Shown piece by piece: positions 1 through 12,660 of a stretch of DNA of 64,000 nt. The stretch comes from Paraphaeosphaeria minitans. Taxonomy: Eukaryota > Ascomycota > Dothideomycetes > Pleosporales > Didymosphaeriaceae. Within the stretch, counting starts at the first letter, position 1; the number at the start of each line of letters is the position of its first letter. The notes under the pieces were generated by a model. The model was not told the origin of the DNA and made no database searches. It saw only the letters and a program-made list of their open reading frames with translations. Made by a program: the position numbers and the translations under genes. Location of the stretch: contig WJXW01000007.1 in NCBI GenBank assembly GCA_015832175.1, forward strand, positions 2,356,001 through 2,420,000, read 5' to 3'.

Positions 1-1676
1 ACTTACAAACGCACTAGTAGCTTTTATAGCACTTATTAATAACGTACTCTATAAACATCTAGATATATTTATTATCGCGTATATAGGCAATATCCTCGTC
101 TTTTCTAAAAACAAATTAGACTAAACTAAGTATATATAGACAGTACTAGAAGTAGTAGACAAAGTATACCTTCGTATTAAACTTAAGAAATATAAGTTTA
201 ACATTAAATAACTTAAATTCCTAGAATATATTATTACTATAGAAGGAATTGAGATAGCACTAAGTAAAGTTAAATATATTAAGAACTAGCTAATACTAAA
301 AACAGCCAAGAATATCTAAGGATTCTTAGGATTATATAGATTTAACTAACAATTTATCTAAAATTACGTAAAGGTTACGATACCTTTAATAAATTTTATA
401 AAGAAGGACGTACCCTTTAAATAAATAAATAAGTATAGAATATTATTCTAACTCCTTAAGACAGTATGTATTATAGAACCTATCTTTATTTATTTTAGAA
501 GTAATAAACTACTACGCTTAAAAACAGACACTAGCGATTTTACGCTAGGCGCCTACGCTAAATAAGAATATAATAGTAAATAGTACCTAATTACCTATTA
601 CTTATGCAAATTTAGTAACACTAAAACATAATACAACATATATAATAAAGCACTCTACGCTATTATTAAAGCCTTAAAGCACTAGAGGATTTACGCGCTT
701 AGTTACTTAACACTAGAAATCTATATAAATTATAAGAACCTTCTAAGGTTTACAATAACAAAAGAACTTACGCTATAACAACAAAGATAATTATAGACTA
801 CTAGGTAGTATAAGTTTAAAATTATCTATATAACTAGAAAAGAAAATAGTAGAGCAGATGCTCTTAGCTAATAAAGTAATCTAGTAAAAGAAAAAGTAAA
901 AACCTTCTCTATAATCCTTTGTAAAGCCAAAAATAGATCTCTAGAACTAATAGTAGAACTAAATTAACTTTTAGTAATTAACTAAGAAGTTCTAGAATAT
1001 TTATAAACTAAGATTATCTAATAATACTATAATAACCCTATATACAGACACCTAGGTATCACGAAAATAATAGAACTTATCTAAAGGAATTACACCTTTA
1101 AAGAAATTAAAGAAGCTGTAATAACTTACATCTATAAATATATAGAATACTAGAGAAATAAACACAGCACACATCTCAAATATAGGGAGATATAAGTAAT
1201 TAGAATACTAACAGCACTATAGAAAGACATTACTATAGATTTTATTACAAGAATTCTAAACTCTAAGAATCTAACAATAAAAATTAAATATAATAGTATA
1301 CTAGTAATAGTCTACTAACTAACTAAGTATATTAAGCTTATTCTATACCTTAAAAGAATAATAGTAAAGGAACTCGCTTTTCTTATCCTAGACTAACTAA
1401 TTAGACACCACAGAATCCTAAAAATAATTATTAGCGATAGAGATAAGTTCTTTACGTTAAATTACTAGATAACGCTTATAGCCCTACTTAGAACAAAACA
1501 AAAGCTATTAACAGCTTACTATCTATAAATAGATAGATAAATAGAACGTATAAACTAAACTATAGAAACGTACCTACGTATCTACTATAATAGTTAGAAG
1601 AATAACTAGGTTTTATTACTACCTATAGCACAGTTAGCCTATAATAACAAAGTATTAGCAGTATTAGGATATACAC
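1..1676 (+). mobile_element. Ty3/gypsy chromovirus, pol fragment (RIP-degraded)
   Basis: Broken plus-strand gypsy polyprotein; the 5' end is outside the window. The reverse transcriptase active-site box reads YIGNILVFS at 80-106, where YIDD/YLDD is expected. An RNase H segment (TDTSDF-like) lies near 525-545. Integrase follows, with a TIDFIT block near 1228, an ISDRDKFF block near 1425-1450 and a TERIN-like block near 1530-1560. In-frame stops occur every few codons, mostly TAG/TAA where W or Q is expected, as RIP produces. The reading runs into AQLAYNN-like integrase sequence and is cut at 1676 by another element; it resumes at 14875. Not functional. Confidence 0.85.
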
Positions 1677-1911
1677 TATAGTGTAAAGGTTGGCCTACAA
1701 TAGAGAATTAGAGAAACATAGGGCTGATTAGCTATTGTTTAAGATAGCTAATTAGGGAATAGACAAAGAAGAAGAGCGCTAACTAGATAAGATATAAAGA
1801 GACCTAATAGAAAATTAGAGTAGTTAGATTTGTATAATAGATTTTAGAGAGGATAACTTAACTTATTCTTTTATATTCCTTACTTAAGGTAAACACACCT
1901 ACAACACTGTA
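1677..1911 (+). repeat. Left LTR of the outer element
   Basis: Direct repeat partner of 14636-14870. It begins TATAGTGTAAAGG where the right copy has TGTAGTGTAAAGG (a G-to-A change) and ends near CACCTACAACACTGTA. Most differences from the partner are C/T or G/A transitions, as expected after independent RIP. Confidence 0.8.
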
Positions 1912-1989
1912 TTTTTAGTAAGGGATATAGGGCAGCTTTTAAAAGGATGTAGAGAAGTATAGTAATAAGTATTTAGAGAACTAATAGAA

Positions 1990-2345
1990 GCTGTTTAGTA
2001 GACTTTTAAGTAGCTACTAAATAGCTAGGAATAGAGCGATAAGACTAATAGACTTTTAAGTAGCTATTAGGTACACAGATAGACAGAGTGTATAGACTTT
2101 TAAGTAGTTATTAGTTACCTAGATAGACGGATTAATGGACTTATAAGTAGTTACTAATTACCTAGAAATAAAATAACACACTAATAGACTTTTAAGCAGC
2201 TATCTAGTACTAGTATAAACTATATAGACTTTTAAGTAGTTATTAGTTACTTAGGAATAAAACAATAACACACTAATAGACTTTTAAGTAGCTATTAGGT
2301 AGAAAAAGTAATAGACTAGAGGACCTTTAAGTGGCTACTAGACTC
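1990..2345 (+). repeat. Degenerate minisatellite in the outer element
   Basis: The core AGACTTTTAAGTAGCTATTA recurs about seven times with small changes, spaced irregularly by roughly 40-70 bp, just inside the left LTR. Spacers often carry ATAGA or AACACACTAAT. No coding reading was recognised. Confidence 0.7.
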
Positions 2346-2399
2346 TTAGAAAGAGCGAATGCGATAGACTCTAAGCAATTCTAGTCTAAGTAATAATTA

Positions 2400-5322
2400 A
2401 GTGAGGGACAAAAGGGGGAGTAAGGTATTAGTAGTAGGATTCTATTAAGTGAGATTATTATCTGTATACCTAAAGCCAAATTACTAACAGAAAACTAATA
2501 TAAAAACAAGTAGACAATAAAAGAAAAAAAAAAAAGGAGATAAAATAGATTTATATAGGTTTTGTAATAACTTTATTTATTTAACTACCCCTACTAGGAG
2601 CAGCACTAGTTAGATGAGCTAGGGTATTACTAATTACTTTTTAGAAGATATAGACGAAAGAAAACAGTTTAAGAATAAAAAACTAGGAATAGGAAACTTC
2701 TCTTAAAAAAAAAACGTGGCTTAGTTTACTCTAAGCCTAAATAACAGTAATATACTAAGCTTTAGTAGTATTAATATTACTACTTTCTTAAAAGACTATA
2801 ACTTTTAAGCGAAAGGAGTAGGGTAGAGTAAGAAGCTTAAAAAATAAAAGCTGCCTTACTTCTACTTAGGCACCTACTAAAGAGATATTATAAAGCTACT
2901 AGCCTATAGAAGCGCTTTAGTTAACTAGAAAAACTTCTAGAAGATACTTTACTCTAAGTACTTATTAATAGACTTAGAGTACTAAAAATTAACTAGAGCC
3001 TACTTTAAGAGCTAGCTTAATAAAGTAAGCTAGTAGTCTATTACACTAAATAACTACTTTTATAAGTTTAATAGCTATACCTAAGCTACCTTTACTTAAT
3101 TATAGATTATATAGATAGAAGTAGGGACTTTTTTCTTTAGAGGTCTTAGCTAAGATAATAAGACTATAGTTATATATAAAATACTAATAAAGAGTCGTCT
3201 AAAAGGAGGTAATATAAACACCTATTAGGTGCAAGAAACATATAATTTCCTTCGCTAGTGTAGAGACTAGGATAAGGTAATTAGGGCTATATAGCAGGAA
3301 GAGAGATAGGTTACTATAAATCTAGCTTATTCTAAAACTGCTTTATTAGTAATCCTACTTATTCTACCACCTAGGAAGTGCTTTAAGGTATAGGAGGAAA
3401 TAAGAATAGGAGGAAATAAAGATTATAAGGAAGAAGTAGATGCGTAAGTCTAAGAGGGTTATTATAAAAATAGGAGGACTTACCCTTACTATAGAAGAAT
3501 ATAAGTAATAGAAGGCTTCTATACCTACTACTACTAGTCTTATCCTTAATAAGCTAGCTAATAACTAATACGCTTTTAATAAGCTTATAGGGCTAACCCT
3601 TTATATAGAACGCAATAATAGGTTATTTAAGAACTTCTATAACCCTATTATAAACCCTAGTGTAGGTACTTAGGTAATTCGCGATTAGGAATATTAAGCA
3701 TAGGCTTATAGGACCTATAGAGAGACTAGACACATTATAAAGGACTGCCCCTAGCGCTAAGGCCTTATTAAAAGAGGTTAGTACTATAAAATCTTTAATA
3801 CTAATAGCTAGTTTTTTAACTTCTACTATAGCCTAAAACACCTTTAGATAGAGAAATTTAAGGGGCCTATACCCTACTTCTAAGGAGATGTATAGCTCTA
3901 GTACCTACTTAGGGAGATTAAATAGTATTTTAACGTTACTAATAAGGATTTAGAGAAGAATTTTAGCTAGGTGCTAGGCCCAGAGAGTAAAAAAGCCTCT
4001 ACTAATTTTAAATATAAATTAGGCTAATTATATTTTAGGTTAATAATTAGTAAGTAGGGAGACTAGGAGCTAGAGATAGAAGTAATAAGAAGGGCTAAAA
4101 CCTTCTACGCTACTCTATTAGAGGTCTTCTACCTATTTAAAGAAGTTAATATAACTAAAGAAGTAAATACTACTAGGACTAGGATAGTAGAAAAGAGCTT
4201 ATAAGAATAACAGAACTAACTAAGTATTAAAAGGGTTATAGGGGCTAGAGTAAGTAAACTAGTGTTAGTGGCTTAAATAAGAGACCTTTAGGAAAGAAGG
4301 GTTAGAATTAATCCCTAGCCACAGATTAGAAAATTCCGTCCAGGATCTCCTCTGCTAGTAATTAATAATAATAAATTAGTGCTGTAAGTAGTAGTTATAA
4401 AAGTAAACTAAAGAGCTTCTAAACCTACTAAAATAATAGAAGAGAGTATTGTCTAAGCTGTGCTAGAAGCTAAGGCTGCTAGTAGAAAAAAGGGTACTTA
4501 AATAGCCTCTACTCCTTTATTAGATAAAGAGCTAGTTACACTTATTAACACCCTAAATACTATTTCTATCCTAATAGCAGCACTAACTTAAGAGGTAAGA
4601 GGTATTATAGTTAAATTAATATTTTCTTAGAATAAACTGTATTTAAAGGCCTAGCAACTACTCTCTAAGAAAGAAAAGAAGCCTAATAACTAATTAGATA
4701 GGAGCAAATTAGGAAATATCTTTATAGGGATATAATAAAGACAGATTTTAATAGAAAAATAGAGTTAGGACCACCCTTAAGAACCTGCTATCCTATTAGG
4801 AGTAATAATAGAGAAGTTGCGCCCTAGCCTACACTAGATTATATAAGGAAACGCTATATAGAGTACCTAATATAGTACTAGAGAGCGGCTAAAGGGAAAA
4901 ATAAGAATTATACTTAAATACTTTCTAATTAACTCTTAGACCCCTATACTAAAGCCGCTAAAGCCACTATAGTATTAAGAGGTTAAAGAGAGGGAGGAGT
5001 ATAGTAATTCTAGCTTAGAAGTTAAGAATAGCCTTATTAGAACTAGAGGGGTAGAGCAGAAGAAAGAACTCTAATAGGCTATTATACTACTTATATAGAT
5101 AAGAGGCAATTTACTAAAAGTAGTCATTTTAAAGAGAGTAGAAGTATTAGATTTTAATATAGACTAAGATATATCTACTTTAGAGTCTAATATTATGTTA
5201 AACTAGCCTAATTCTTTCCTAATATAGAATTAGGAAAGCTAACTATAGGTAGTTAGTAAAAGAGAGGGAGGAAGAATAGTAGAAGTAAAGTACTTAATAG
5301 AATTTTAGAAAAATTAATATAG
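2400..5322 (+). pseudogene. Gag-like remnant with CCHC zinc knuckle
   Basis: Internal region of the outer element, with no open frame. Near 3705-3755 the plus strand reads YRTYRETRHIIKDCP, which matches a CCHC knuckle (CxxCGExGHxxxxC) with both first cysteines turned to tyrosine and glycine to arginine by G-to-A changes. The rest is lysine-rich and stop-filled. I infer a dead gag; no protease or reverse transcriptase was recognised here. Confidence 0.5.
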
Positions 5323-5327
5323 AAGAA

Positions 5328-5522
5328 TGTTGAAGTAAAACACTCACTTCTATAATTCTTTCTAGATCCACTAATTCATATCACAGGATTCTTGCTAAGA
5401 GGCTTGTTTCTTTTGTATATAGTCTGCCCTTTTAGCATCCTTTCCTATAATTAGCTATTTGTATTCTTTACAACTCTACTCCTAAATATCTTATAATAGT
5501 TTAAGCCCTTTTTACTATAATA
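5328..5522 (+). repeat. Left LTR of Copia copy 1
   Basis: 195-bp direct repeat of 12461-12655, also present inverted at 23866-24060 and 31045-31239. Starts TGTTGAAGTAAAACAC, ends TTTTTACTATAATA; the right LTR has TTTTTACCACAACA there, so the differences are C-to-T changes. Confidence 0.9.
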
Positions 5523-6599
5523 GTTATAAGCCTAGCGCTTAGAACGTAGGATAATTCTCTATGCTTACTTAGTAACGCTTAAATTATTATACAACACTCT
5601 ATTTAGAACCTCTCTATAATATAACCCCTCTATTTCTAATTATAAAAATTATTAAAATAGTAAAAGTACAGCTCGTTAATTGCGCTAGCTAGCCCTACTA
5701 GTTTATCTAGCTTTAATTCTAAGTAAACTTAAAAGGAATGTAGAACTAAATTAACCTAGAGGTAATTAACGCTCTAGTAATTAATTATATAAAGCTAGAA
5801 TAACCTCTACTCCTACAGAAACTATTACTAATTACAGATATAGTCTCTGTAGCGAGTATTTAATTATACAAAGTAGAGCTTACTAAGTATAAAATAGATA
5901 AGGAGAGCTTTCCTTTATAAATAGCGGAATATAAAGTAGTAGTTTTAGACTAGCAAGTAGACTATACTAAGATATAGAATCTCTAGACTTAGGTAAACAC
6001 TATAGTATCGCCTAATCTACTTACTCCTGCCATAATTACTCTAGTTAATACACGCTAAACTACGCTTTAGTCCCTAATTTAACTCCTAAAGGAAGATCTC
6101 GCACTAAATAAAAAAGCTATATAGAATAATATTTAAGCTTTATACCGCGCTTATCTTAAAAAGGCTAAGTAGGCAAGACAAAGTTCTAAGACCTAGTTTA
6201 AAGAGTAGTAGCTCCTCTATTAAAAAGCGAAGACCTACTTAATTAGCAAAAAGAGTAGACTACTTACTACCTAAGATTTCCTAGATATAATTACTGTGCG
6301 TATAGCACTAGATTAGGCCTAATTAATAAACTAATAGCTAATCTAGAATAAGACGCTAGGACGGAATTAGATTACGCTAGACAATCTAGGGAAGGTATTT
6401 TTAGCGCTTATTTAAGAGCATTTAATCTAATCTAGTTCTAATAAAACAAGTAGGGTATTCGCCACTTTTAATAGATTATTAAGATAATCTACTAACTCTA
6501 ATAGTTCTAGTTTGTCTAATTAGACAAAGAAATAACTAAACTGTCCCTATAAGCCCTATATTTATAGGTAGAAACTAATAGAGTGCTGAAGACTTTAAA

Positions 6600-9500
6600 C
6601 CGCGATAGCTAGTTTACCCTAGAATAGAATATTATTATTTAATCTTACTAATAAAGAAAAATTAGAGATTCTTAATTAACTTAAGCAGCCTAAGTAGTTA
6701 AACCTTTGTAATGCGATTACAAAGGCAGAATAGAATAAGAAATAATCCTCTACTAAGACTATTAAGTATCCTAGTAGTATTACTGCTACTCTACTAAACC
6801 TATTTAATCTACCTACAGATAATAGAGCATTAGGTGTCTACTCTACTCTATATTCTAACGCTTATCTTCTATTAGAATGTATAATACTAGATAGTGCTGT
6901 AGCAGTTTACCTAGTTAATAATTATAAAAGACTTATTCCTAGGACGTTTTAATTATTAAATAAGAGTGTAGAGGTAGGTATATAAAGCCTCCTAATTTTA
7001 GGAATTAGTAATAGACTAATTAAGAACACTTTATATAGGAAAAATAAGAGATTTATAGAAGATCTACTACTTTAAAGAGTAAGAGTAGTAGAAAGCTTTT
7101 ATATAAATATTATATTAGAAGCTTTTTTAAGGAAAGTAAAGATTTAGTACCTTAGTTTAGATTACACTCTTAGGATTAAAAGTCTAGAATAAAGTGTTAT
7201 CTTAGTAGACCTAAGATGCGAGTATAACTTTACTTTTCTATAATATAAGCTAATCCGCTCTTATCTAATTATTATAAGTGTAACTACTAAAGGATTATTT
7301 TAGGTTAATATTAAGAGATTAGATTCTAAGGACCTCTAGCACCTTTAAGTAGGGTATATAGAAAGTAAAGCCTTATAAGCTCTAGTAACTATAGCCTAAG
7401 GTGTAAAGATTACTAGAATGTTAAGAAAGAATTATAAGCACTATACTACTATATACGTAACTTAGGTAATCTCTAGAAGACCTAGAGAATAATTACCTAG
7501 GCTATTTTACTTATTATTCTAGGATCTATTTAAAATGCCTACTACTTAAAATAGAGAAAACTAGGTTTTACTAATTAAAGAAGATTTTAGTAAAAAACCT
7601 TACGTTTTTAATCTTAGAACAAAGACACTTTCTAAGATAATAAGAGTGTAGCAGGATTTCTTAGCTCTTATTAATATAAAATATAAGCTTTAAATTATAA
7701 AAATCTACTAAGATAATAATATAGTAACACTTCTATAGAGAGGGAAATCCTAGTACAAATTTTAGGCTAATTAGAAAGGGATAACAATTAGTAGACTACC
7801 ACCCTATACGTATAAGCCTAATAGCGCTATAGAAAGAGTAGGCTAAAAGCTTATAATAAAAGTAATTAAAATATAAATAAGTGTAAATCTGCGATTAAAT
7901 CTCTAGCCTAAGATTATATAAGCGGTATACTAGCTCTAAGAAATAATTCCTAGCCTAGTATTAGGCTATTAATTACCTAATAAAACGTTAGATGCTTAGT
8001 TTAGACAATATTTTTATTATTTTAAACTAGTAAAAATATAATATAGGACAGCTAATCTTTGTCTAAACTAGAGTGCTATCTACACCTATAGCTACTAAGC
8101 TTACTCTTTAGATTAGGAGCGTATAGCTAGGTAAGATAGAAAAGGATTTAAAGTAAATCCTAGAGACTATATTAGATACCTAGTAGGCTATAAAACTTCT
8201 AATATCTACTAAATATAGATTCCTTAGCTTAATTAAGTAATTACTACACAAAACGTAAAGTTTAATAAGTCCTTATTTTATAAAGGATTAGAAGAATAAT
8301 CTATTCTAAAAATAGAAGTATTAAAAATAGTAGAAAGCCTCTAAGAAGGAGAGCTAAATAATCTAAAAGAAGTATATAAAAATACGCTTAATATTCTTCC
8401 TAAAACAAATAAGTATATAAGAACTACTACTAGACCTATAAGTAACTTTTAAGTAATTAAAAGCAAAGCAGGCTAGCTAAGTAATTAAGAACCTAAGGTA
8501 CCTACTACTAAGTAAGCTATAGGCTTAGCTAGCTAGTAACTAAGAATTTGCTTAAGTAGGAAAGGAAGTATAGGACTTATAACCCCTAATTAGACACTAG
8601 AGCTAGGTAATCTTAGGGGTAACCTATTAAGTAATTAAGAGATATCTAGTAACTACTAGAACACTACTAAAAGAGCTAGCCTACTAGAATCTAAAGATTT
8701 AATACCCTATTTATTAGTAGAAACTAATTAGGTTACTAATTAACCTAGCGTAGATAACTTAGTTACGCTAGATAAAGTAAATAACTTATAAGCGCGCTAA
8801 AGGTAAAGGTAGATCTATCTAGAGGTAAGTAGAATAAGTAGGCAAAATTATAGTAAAGCACTAGAAATTAACTAATTAATAAATTACTATCTGCTATTAC
8901 AAAGATTAAGGAAGCAAAATAATTAGAATAATTAGCTAGAGGGTAGGTAGAAGCTAGGTACTTATACACTAATTACTAATAATCTTTAAAGTAATCTTAA
9001 TATAATATTAGAGTATATGTTTATACTAGAAGTAGTAAAGGCCTAGTCTAAGTAAGAAGAATATATTATACTAAATATAATAGTATTTACTTCTATACTT
9101 AGAAAGGCGCCTAGAGCGTCTTATATAGCTTAGACTTACAGAGATAAGCTTATACTAGAGCTAACCCTATAGAAACACCTTTACAATTATCTATATAGGA
9201 AGCTATTCCTCCTTACTACTTATAAGGAAATCTTAACTTTGCAAGATAAAGGTACCTAGATAGAGATTAAATAATTAGAAGTATTAGAGTAACTACTCCC
9301 TTTAAAGTAGGTCTTTACCTACAAGTTTAATTAAAATAAATATTTTAAAAAGTGTAAAGCTTAAATTATTATAAGAGGAGATTTTTAGAAAAGGAATACT
9401 CTTTACTCTACCTATACTACTACCCTAGCAGTAAGATCTTTTTAATTAGCTGTAGCTCTAGTAGCAGAATTTAATCTAGAAATCTTATAATTTAATATAG

Positions 9501-10720
9501 TAGGAGCGTTTCTAAATACTCTTATTATAGCTACTAATTTAGTAACTTATAAATTACCTAATAGTTTTAAAAAGCTAGAAAAGTGTGTAAGATTAAATTA
9601 AGCTTTATATAGCTTAAGAGATTCACTACTTCTTTAGTATAAAGAATTTATAAGATTACTTTAATTTTATAGACTCTTAGCTTTGCTAGAAGAGCTATAC
9701 CTTTTCTTTAACAGTAATTAAAGTATTATTATTCTATTTTATATTAATAACATTCTTCTTCTCTATCACAAGAGTAAAAAGAAAAAAGCCCTAGATTTTT
9801 AGAAGAAGATCGTAAACAAATATAAGATTAAATTAAAAAGACTAGTAGAGTAGTTCCTAGGTATTTAAGTAATTAGGGATAGAGAAGCAAGATTAATTTC
9901 TCTAGTTTATAATACCTATATTAATAAGATTACAAAAAAGTTTAACCTTTTAAACTCTAGGAGCTTCCCTCCTATACTTCTATTAGTAGAAGATCTTGTT
10001 CTAAGTATAGAAGGAGCTACTCCTTAACAAATAAAGCTCTTTTAAGAAGAGGTAGGATTAGCTCTCTATATAGTAATTATACTACGCCTAGATATAGCCT
10101 TTGTAGTATTAAAGCTATCACACTTTCTAATAAATCTAAGTAAAGAACACTTTACTGTTATTAATTGTGTGATCCTTTACCTCTATTAAACTAGATAGTA
10201 GGCTATAGTCTTTAGTGGCTATAATAGACCTAATCTACTAATATATAAAGATGCCTCTTTCGCTAATAATCTAATATCATAGTAATCTTCCTATAAATAT
10301 ATTATCCTATTGTTTAGAGGAGCTATTCTATAGAAAGTAGCTTAATAGAACACAATTACTACTTTAATAATAGAAGTAGAGCTTCTAGCGCTTAAATGTA
10401 TAAGTAAAGAAGCTATAGTAATTAAGAGATTCTTTACTAAGCTTACTCTAGATCTAGAACCTTTATAAAAGGTCTATTATTACAATCTTTAAACTATTTA
10501 TTTAGTAATTAGAAAGAATAAAAGAATTACTACTTAACTACGCTATATAGATATTTAGAATATATAGTTACAGTAAGAGTATACAAAAAGATTATTTTAA
10601 GTAGAATACTTTTTAACTAGTAAAATGCTAGTAGATAGCCTTATAAAGGCTCTTACTTATTAGTAGTTTAATAGATTTAAAAGGCTACTAAATTTATAAA
10701 ATATAAGTATAATAATTATA
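6600..10720 (+). pseudogene. Dead Copia pol (PR-IN-RT-RH)
   Basis: Recognisable blocks in one direction: protease-like LDSAVAVYLVNN near 6880-6920; a GAG-pre-integrase region near 7330-7480 ending VISRRPRE; integrase with SRLPPYTYKPNSAIERVG near 7790-7840; reverse transcriptase with DVVGAFLN-like and YGLRDS-like blocks near 9490-9630 and the active site as FYINNILLLY near 9733-9765 (expected YVDD); RNase H with KDASFANN near 10248-10275. Stops interrupt every block. The aspartate-to-asparagine changes at the active site fit G-to-A mutation. Confidence 0.85.
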
Positions 10721-10894
10721 GAATAAGAGTAAGTAAGTAAAGAATTAATCTATTAACTACCTAGAATTATTAATTTAGAGCTAGGAAATAAGAAAAGAAA
10801 AAAAAAAGAAAGAAAAGATTAGAAGGAGAATAGGAATTAGAGAAAGAGGAGATTAAAGAGCTTATCTATAAGTATAGAAACTCTTTTCCTCCTC

Positions 10895-11095
10895 TACTTA
10901 ATTATAGGGGTGCAAGAATCTCCCCTACAATTAGTAGTAGGAGATTCTCCCTATCCTCCTCCTCTCCTCCTCTTAATAGTAGGTGATTCCTTACCCTATC
11001 TACCTCCTCTACCTCTCCTTTAATTAGTAGTAGGTAATAGCTTACCCTAGCTTTTCCTCCTTTAATTAGTAAGAGGAGAAGCACTTACCTAGTCT
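10895..11095 (+). repeat. Internal tandem repeat of the Copia family
   Basis: Three to four imperfect units of roughly 50-60 bp, built around CTCCTTTAATTAGTAGTAGG, between the end of pol and the 3' LTR. The same block is present inverted in copy 2 at about 25430-25690, so it belongs to the family. A leucine-rich minus-strand frame across it is only the repeat translated. Confidence 0.6.
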
Positions 11096-12460
11096 CTACT
11101 TTATTTTAGAGCTAATAGGCTACTTATTTAGCTATTTTAATTAGAGTATTAGCTGCGACTACGCTACTCTTTAATAGATAAAGTAGAAGAGTAATTACTC
11201 TATCCTCTACTAAAGATTAGCTAGGAGGGAGAGAGTAGAATAGTAGCTACGTACTAAGCTTACTTTTTTTAATTACTAGTAAAAAAAAGAGCTTATAAAG
11301 CCACTTTAACTCTTTTATATAGCTTAGTAATTAGCCTCTTCTATAAAAAGTATTAGCTAAACCTAGAAAGAATTTTAAAATAAAAGCTTATATTAGCACC
11401 CTCTAATAGTTAGTAGTAGATAAAATCTATAGCTAGAGTCTAAATATACAGCTAGCTATAGAAATAATTAGTAAAATTAGCTAAAGTAATAGAATAATTC
11501 TATATATAGTAGTGTAAGAGTAAGTAAAGTAGGTATAGCAGCGCCTACCTAAGCTTAAAGTGTTATTATAGTAGTGTTTATTACTCTTTTTTACTAGAGC
11601 TCTCTTTAAGTAGCCTAAGTAGCTTACTTATTTAAGAGCACTAAGTAATTACTAGGGGCCTAGAGCTAGGGTAGAAGGAGCTAGTAGAGTAGAAAGAGTA
11701 AAAAGATCTTAGTAAGAGGATTAAGAGCTTTATTTAGTAGCTTTTATAGCCTTTACTACACGTGCTTTAGCTAAGTTATTAGATATCTAAAAAAGTTAGT
11801 AAAGCTCTAAATAATAGAAAGAGCGTAAAGTAATAATTAGAAGAAGATAACTTATTTTAAAGTAGTAGGATTTAAAGGCTTAAACTAGTAGGCTTAAATT
11901 AAATAGAAAGTTAAAGCGTTAAAAGTAAAAAATTAAAGAGAGAAGATTAAGCGCTAGTAAAGGGCTTATATACTCTACCGCCTATCTAATTATTAAGCGC
12001 TAAATGCGCTCTTTTCTTACTACTTATTTCTTTTACTACTACTCCTTTCTAATTAAAACGCGCCTACCTATTGTACTTACTAGCTAGTAAGAGTGGGGAA
12101 ATTACTTTATAGTTAATAGGAAGTAAGCGAAAAAAGTAGTAGAACAAAAGTGTTTACGCTCTAGGCCTTTATACCACGCTTATAAGCTCCTAACCTACTA
12201 GAAGAAGAGATTCTAGACACTATCCACAATAAGATTTGTAATTTAAAAGATAAATAGTGATTATTTTGCTATTATAATTAGTGGGGGGTAATAGAATTGC
12301 TGTTTTTAAGATAAGGAGATTTAGAAGAATAATTCTTAATAGTTTTTTAATCTTTAAACAGCCTTTAGATAGTTTTTTAAAGATCTTTAAAAAGAATTTA
12401 GACAATTAAAAATTACTTCTTAGAATAGGTAATCTGCTTTTAGCGATTACCTAGGGGGTG

Positions 12461-12655
12461 TGTTAAAGTAAAACACTTACTTTTGTAATTCTTTCTAGAT
12501 CCACTAATTCATATTATAGAATTCTTGCTAAGAGGCTCGTTTCTTTTGTATATAGTCTGCCCTTTTAGCATCCTTTCCTATAATTAGCTATTTGTATTCT
12601 TTACAACTCTGCTCCTAAATATCCTATAATAGTTTGAGCCCTTTTTACCACAACA
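12461..12655 (+). repeat. Right LTR of Copia copy 1
   Basis: 195-bp partner of 5328-5522. Starts TGTTAAAGTAAAACAC, ends CCACAACA, and is followed by the AAGAA target duplication. Confidence 0.9.
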
Positions 12656-12660
12656 AAGAA

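Larger units (their letters stand above)
5328..12655 (+). mobile_element. Ty1/Copia retrotransposon, copy 1 (RIP-degraded)
   Basis: Full-length element of 7.3 kb. The 195-bp LTRs (5328-5522, 12461-12655) begin TGTTRAAGTAAAACAC and end in ACAACA or its RIP form. A perfect 5-bp target duplication AAGAA flanks it (5323-5327, 12656-12660). GGGGGTG just before the right LTR fits the end of a polypurine tract. The order protease, integrase, reverse transcriptase, RNase H is that of Copia. No intact frame remains. Confidence 0.92.

Noticed and set aside
10902..11084. Leucine-rich 60-residue minus-strand frame
   Set aside because: It is the translation of the Copia family's internal tandem repeat; composition and position show no gene.
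12220..12405. Lys/Ile/Leu-rich 61-residue minus-strand frame in the Copia 3' region
   Set aside because: AT-rich chance frame in RIP-mutated DNA; no domain, and the matching region of copy 2 has no such frame.
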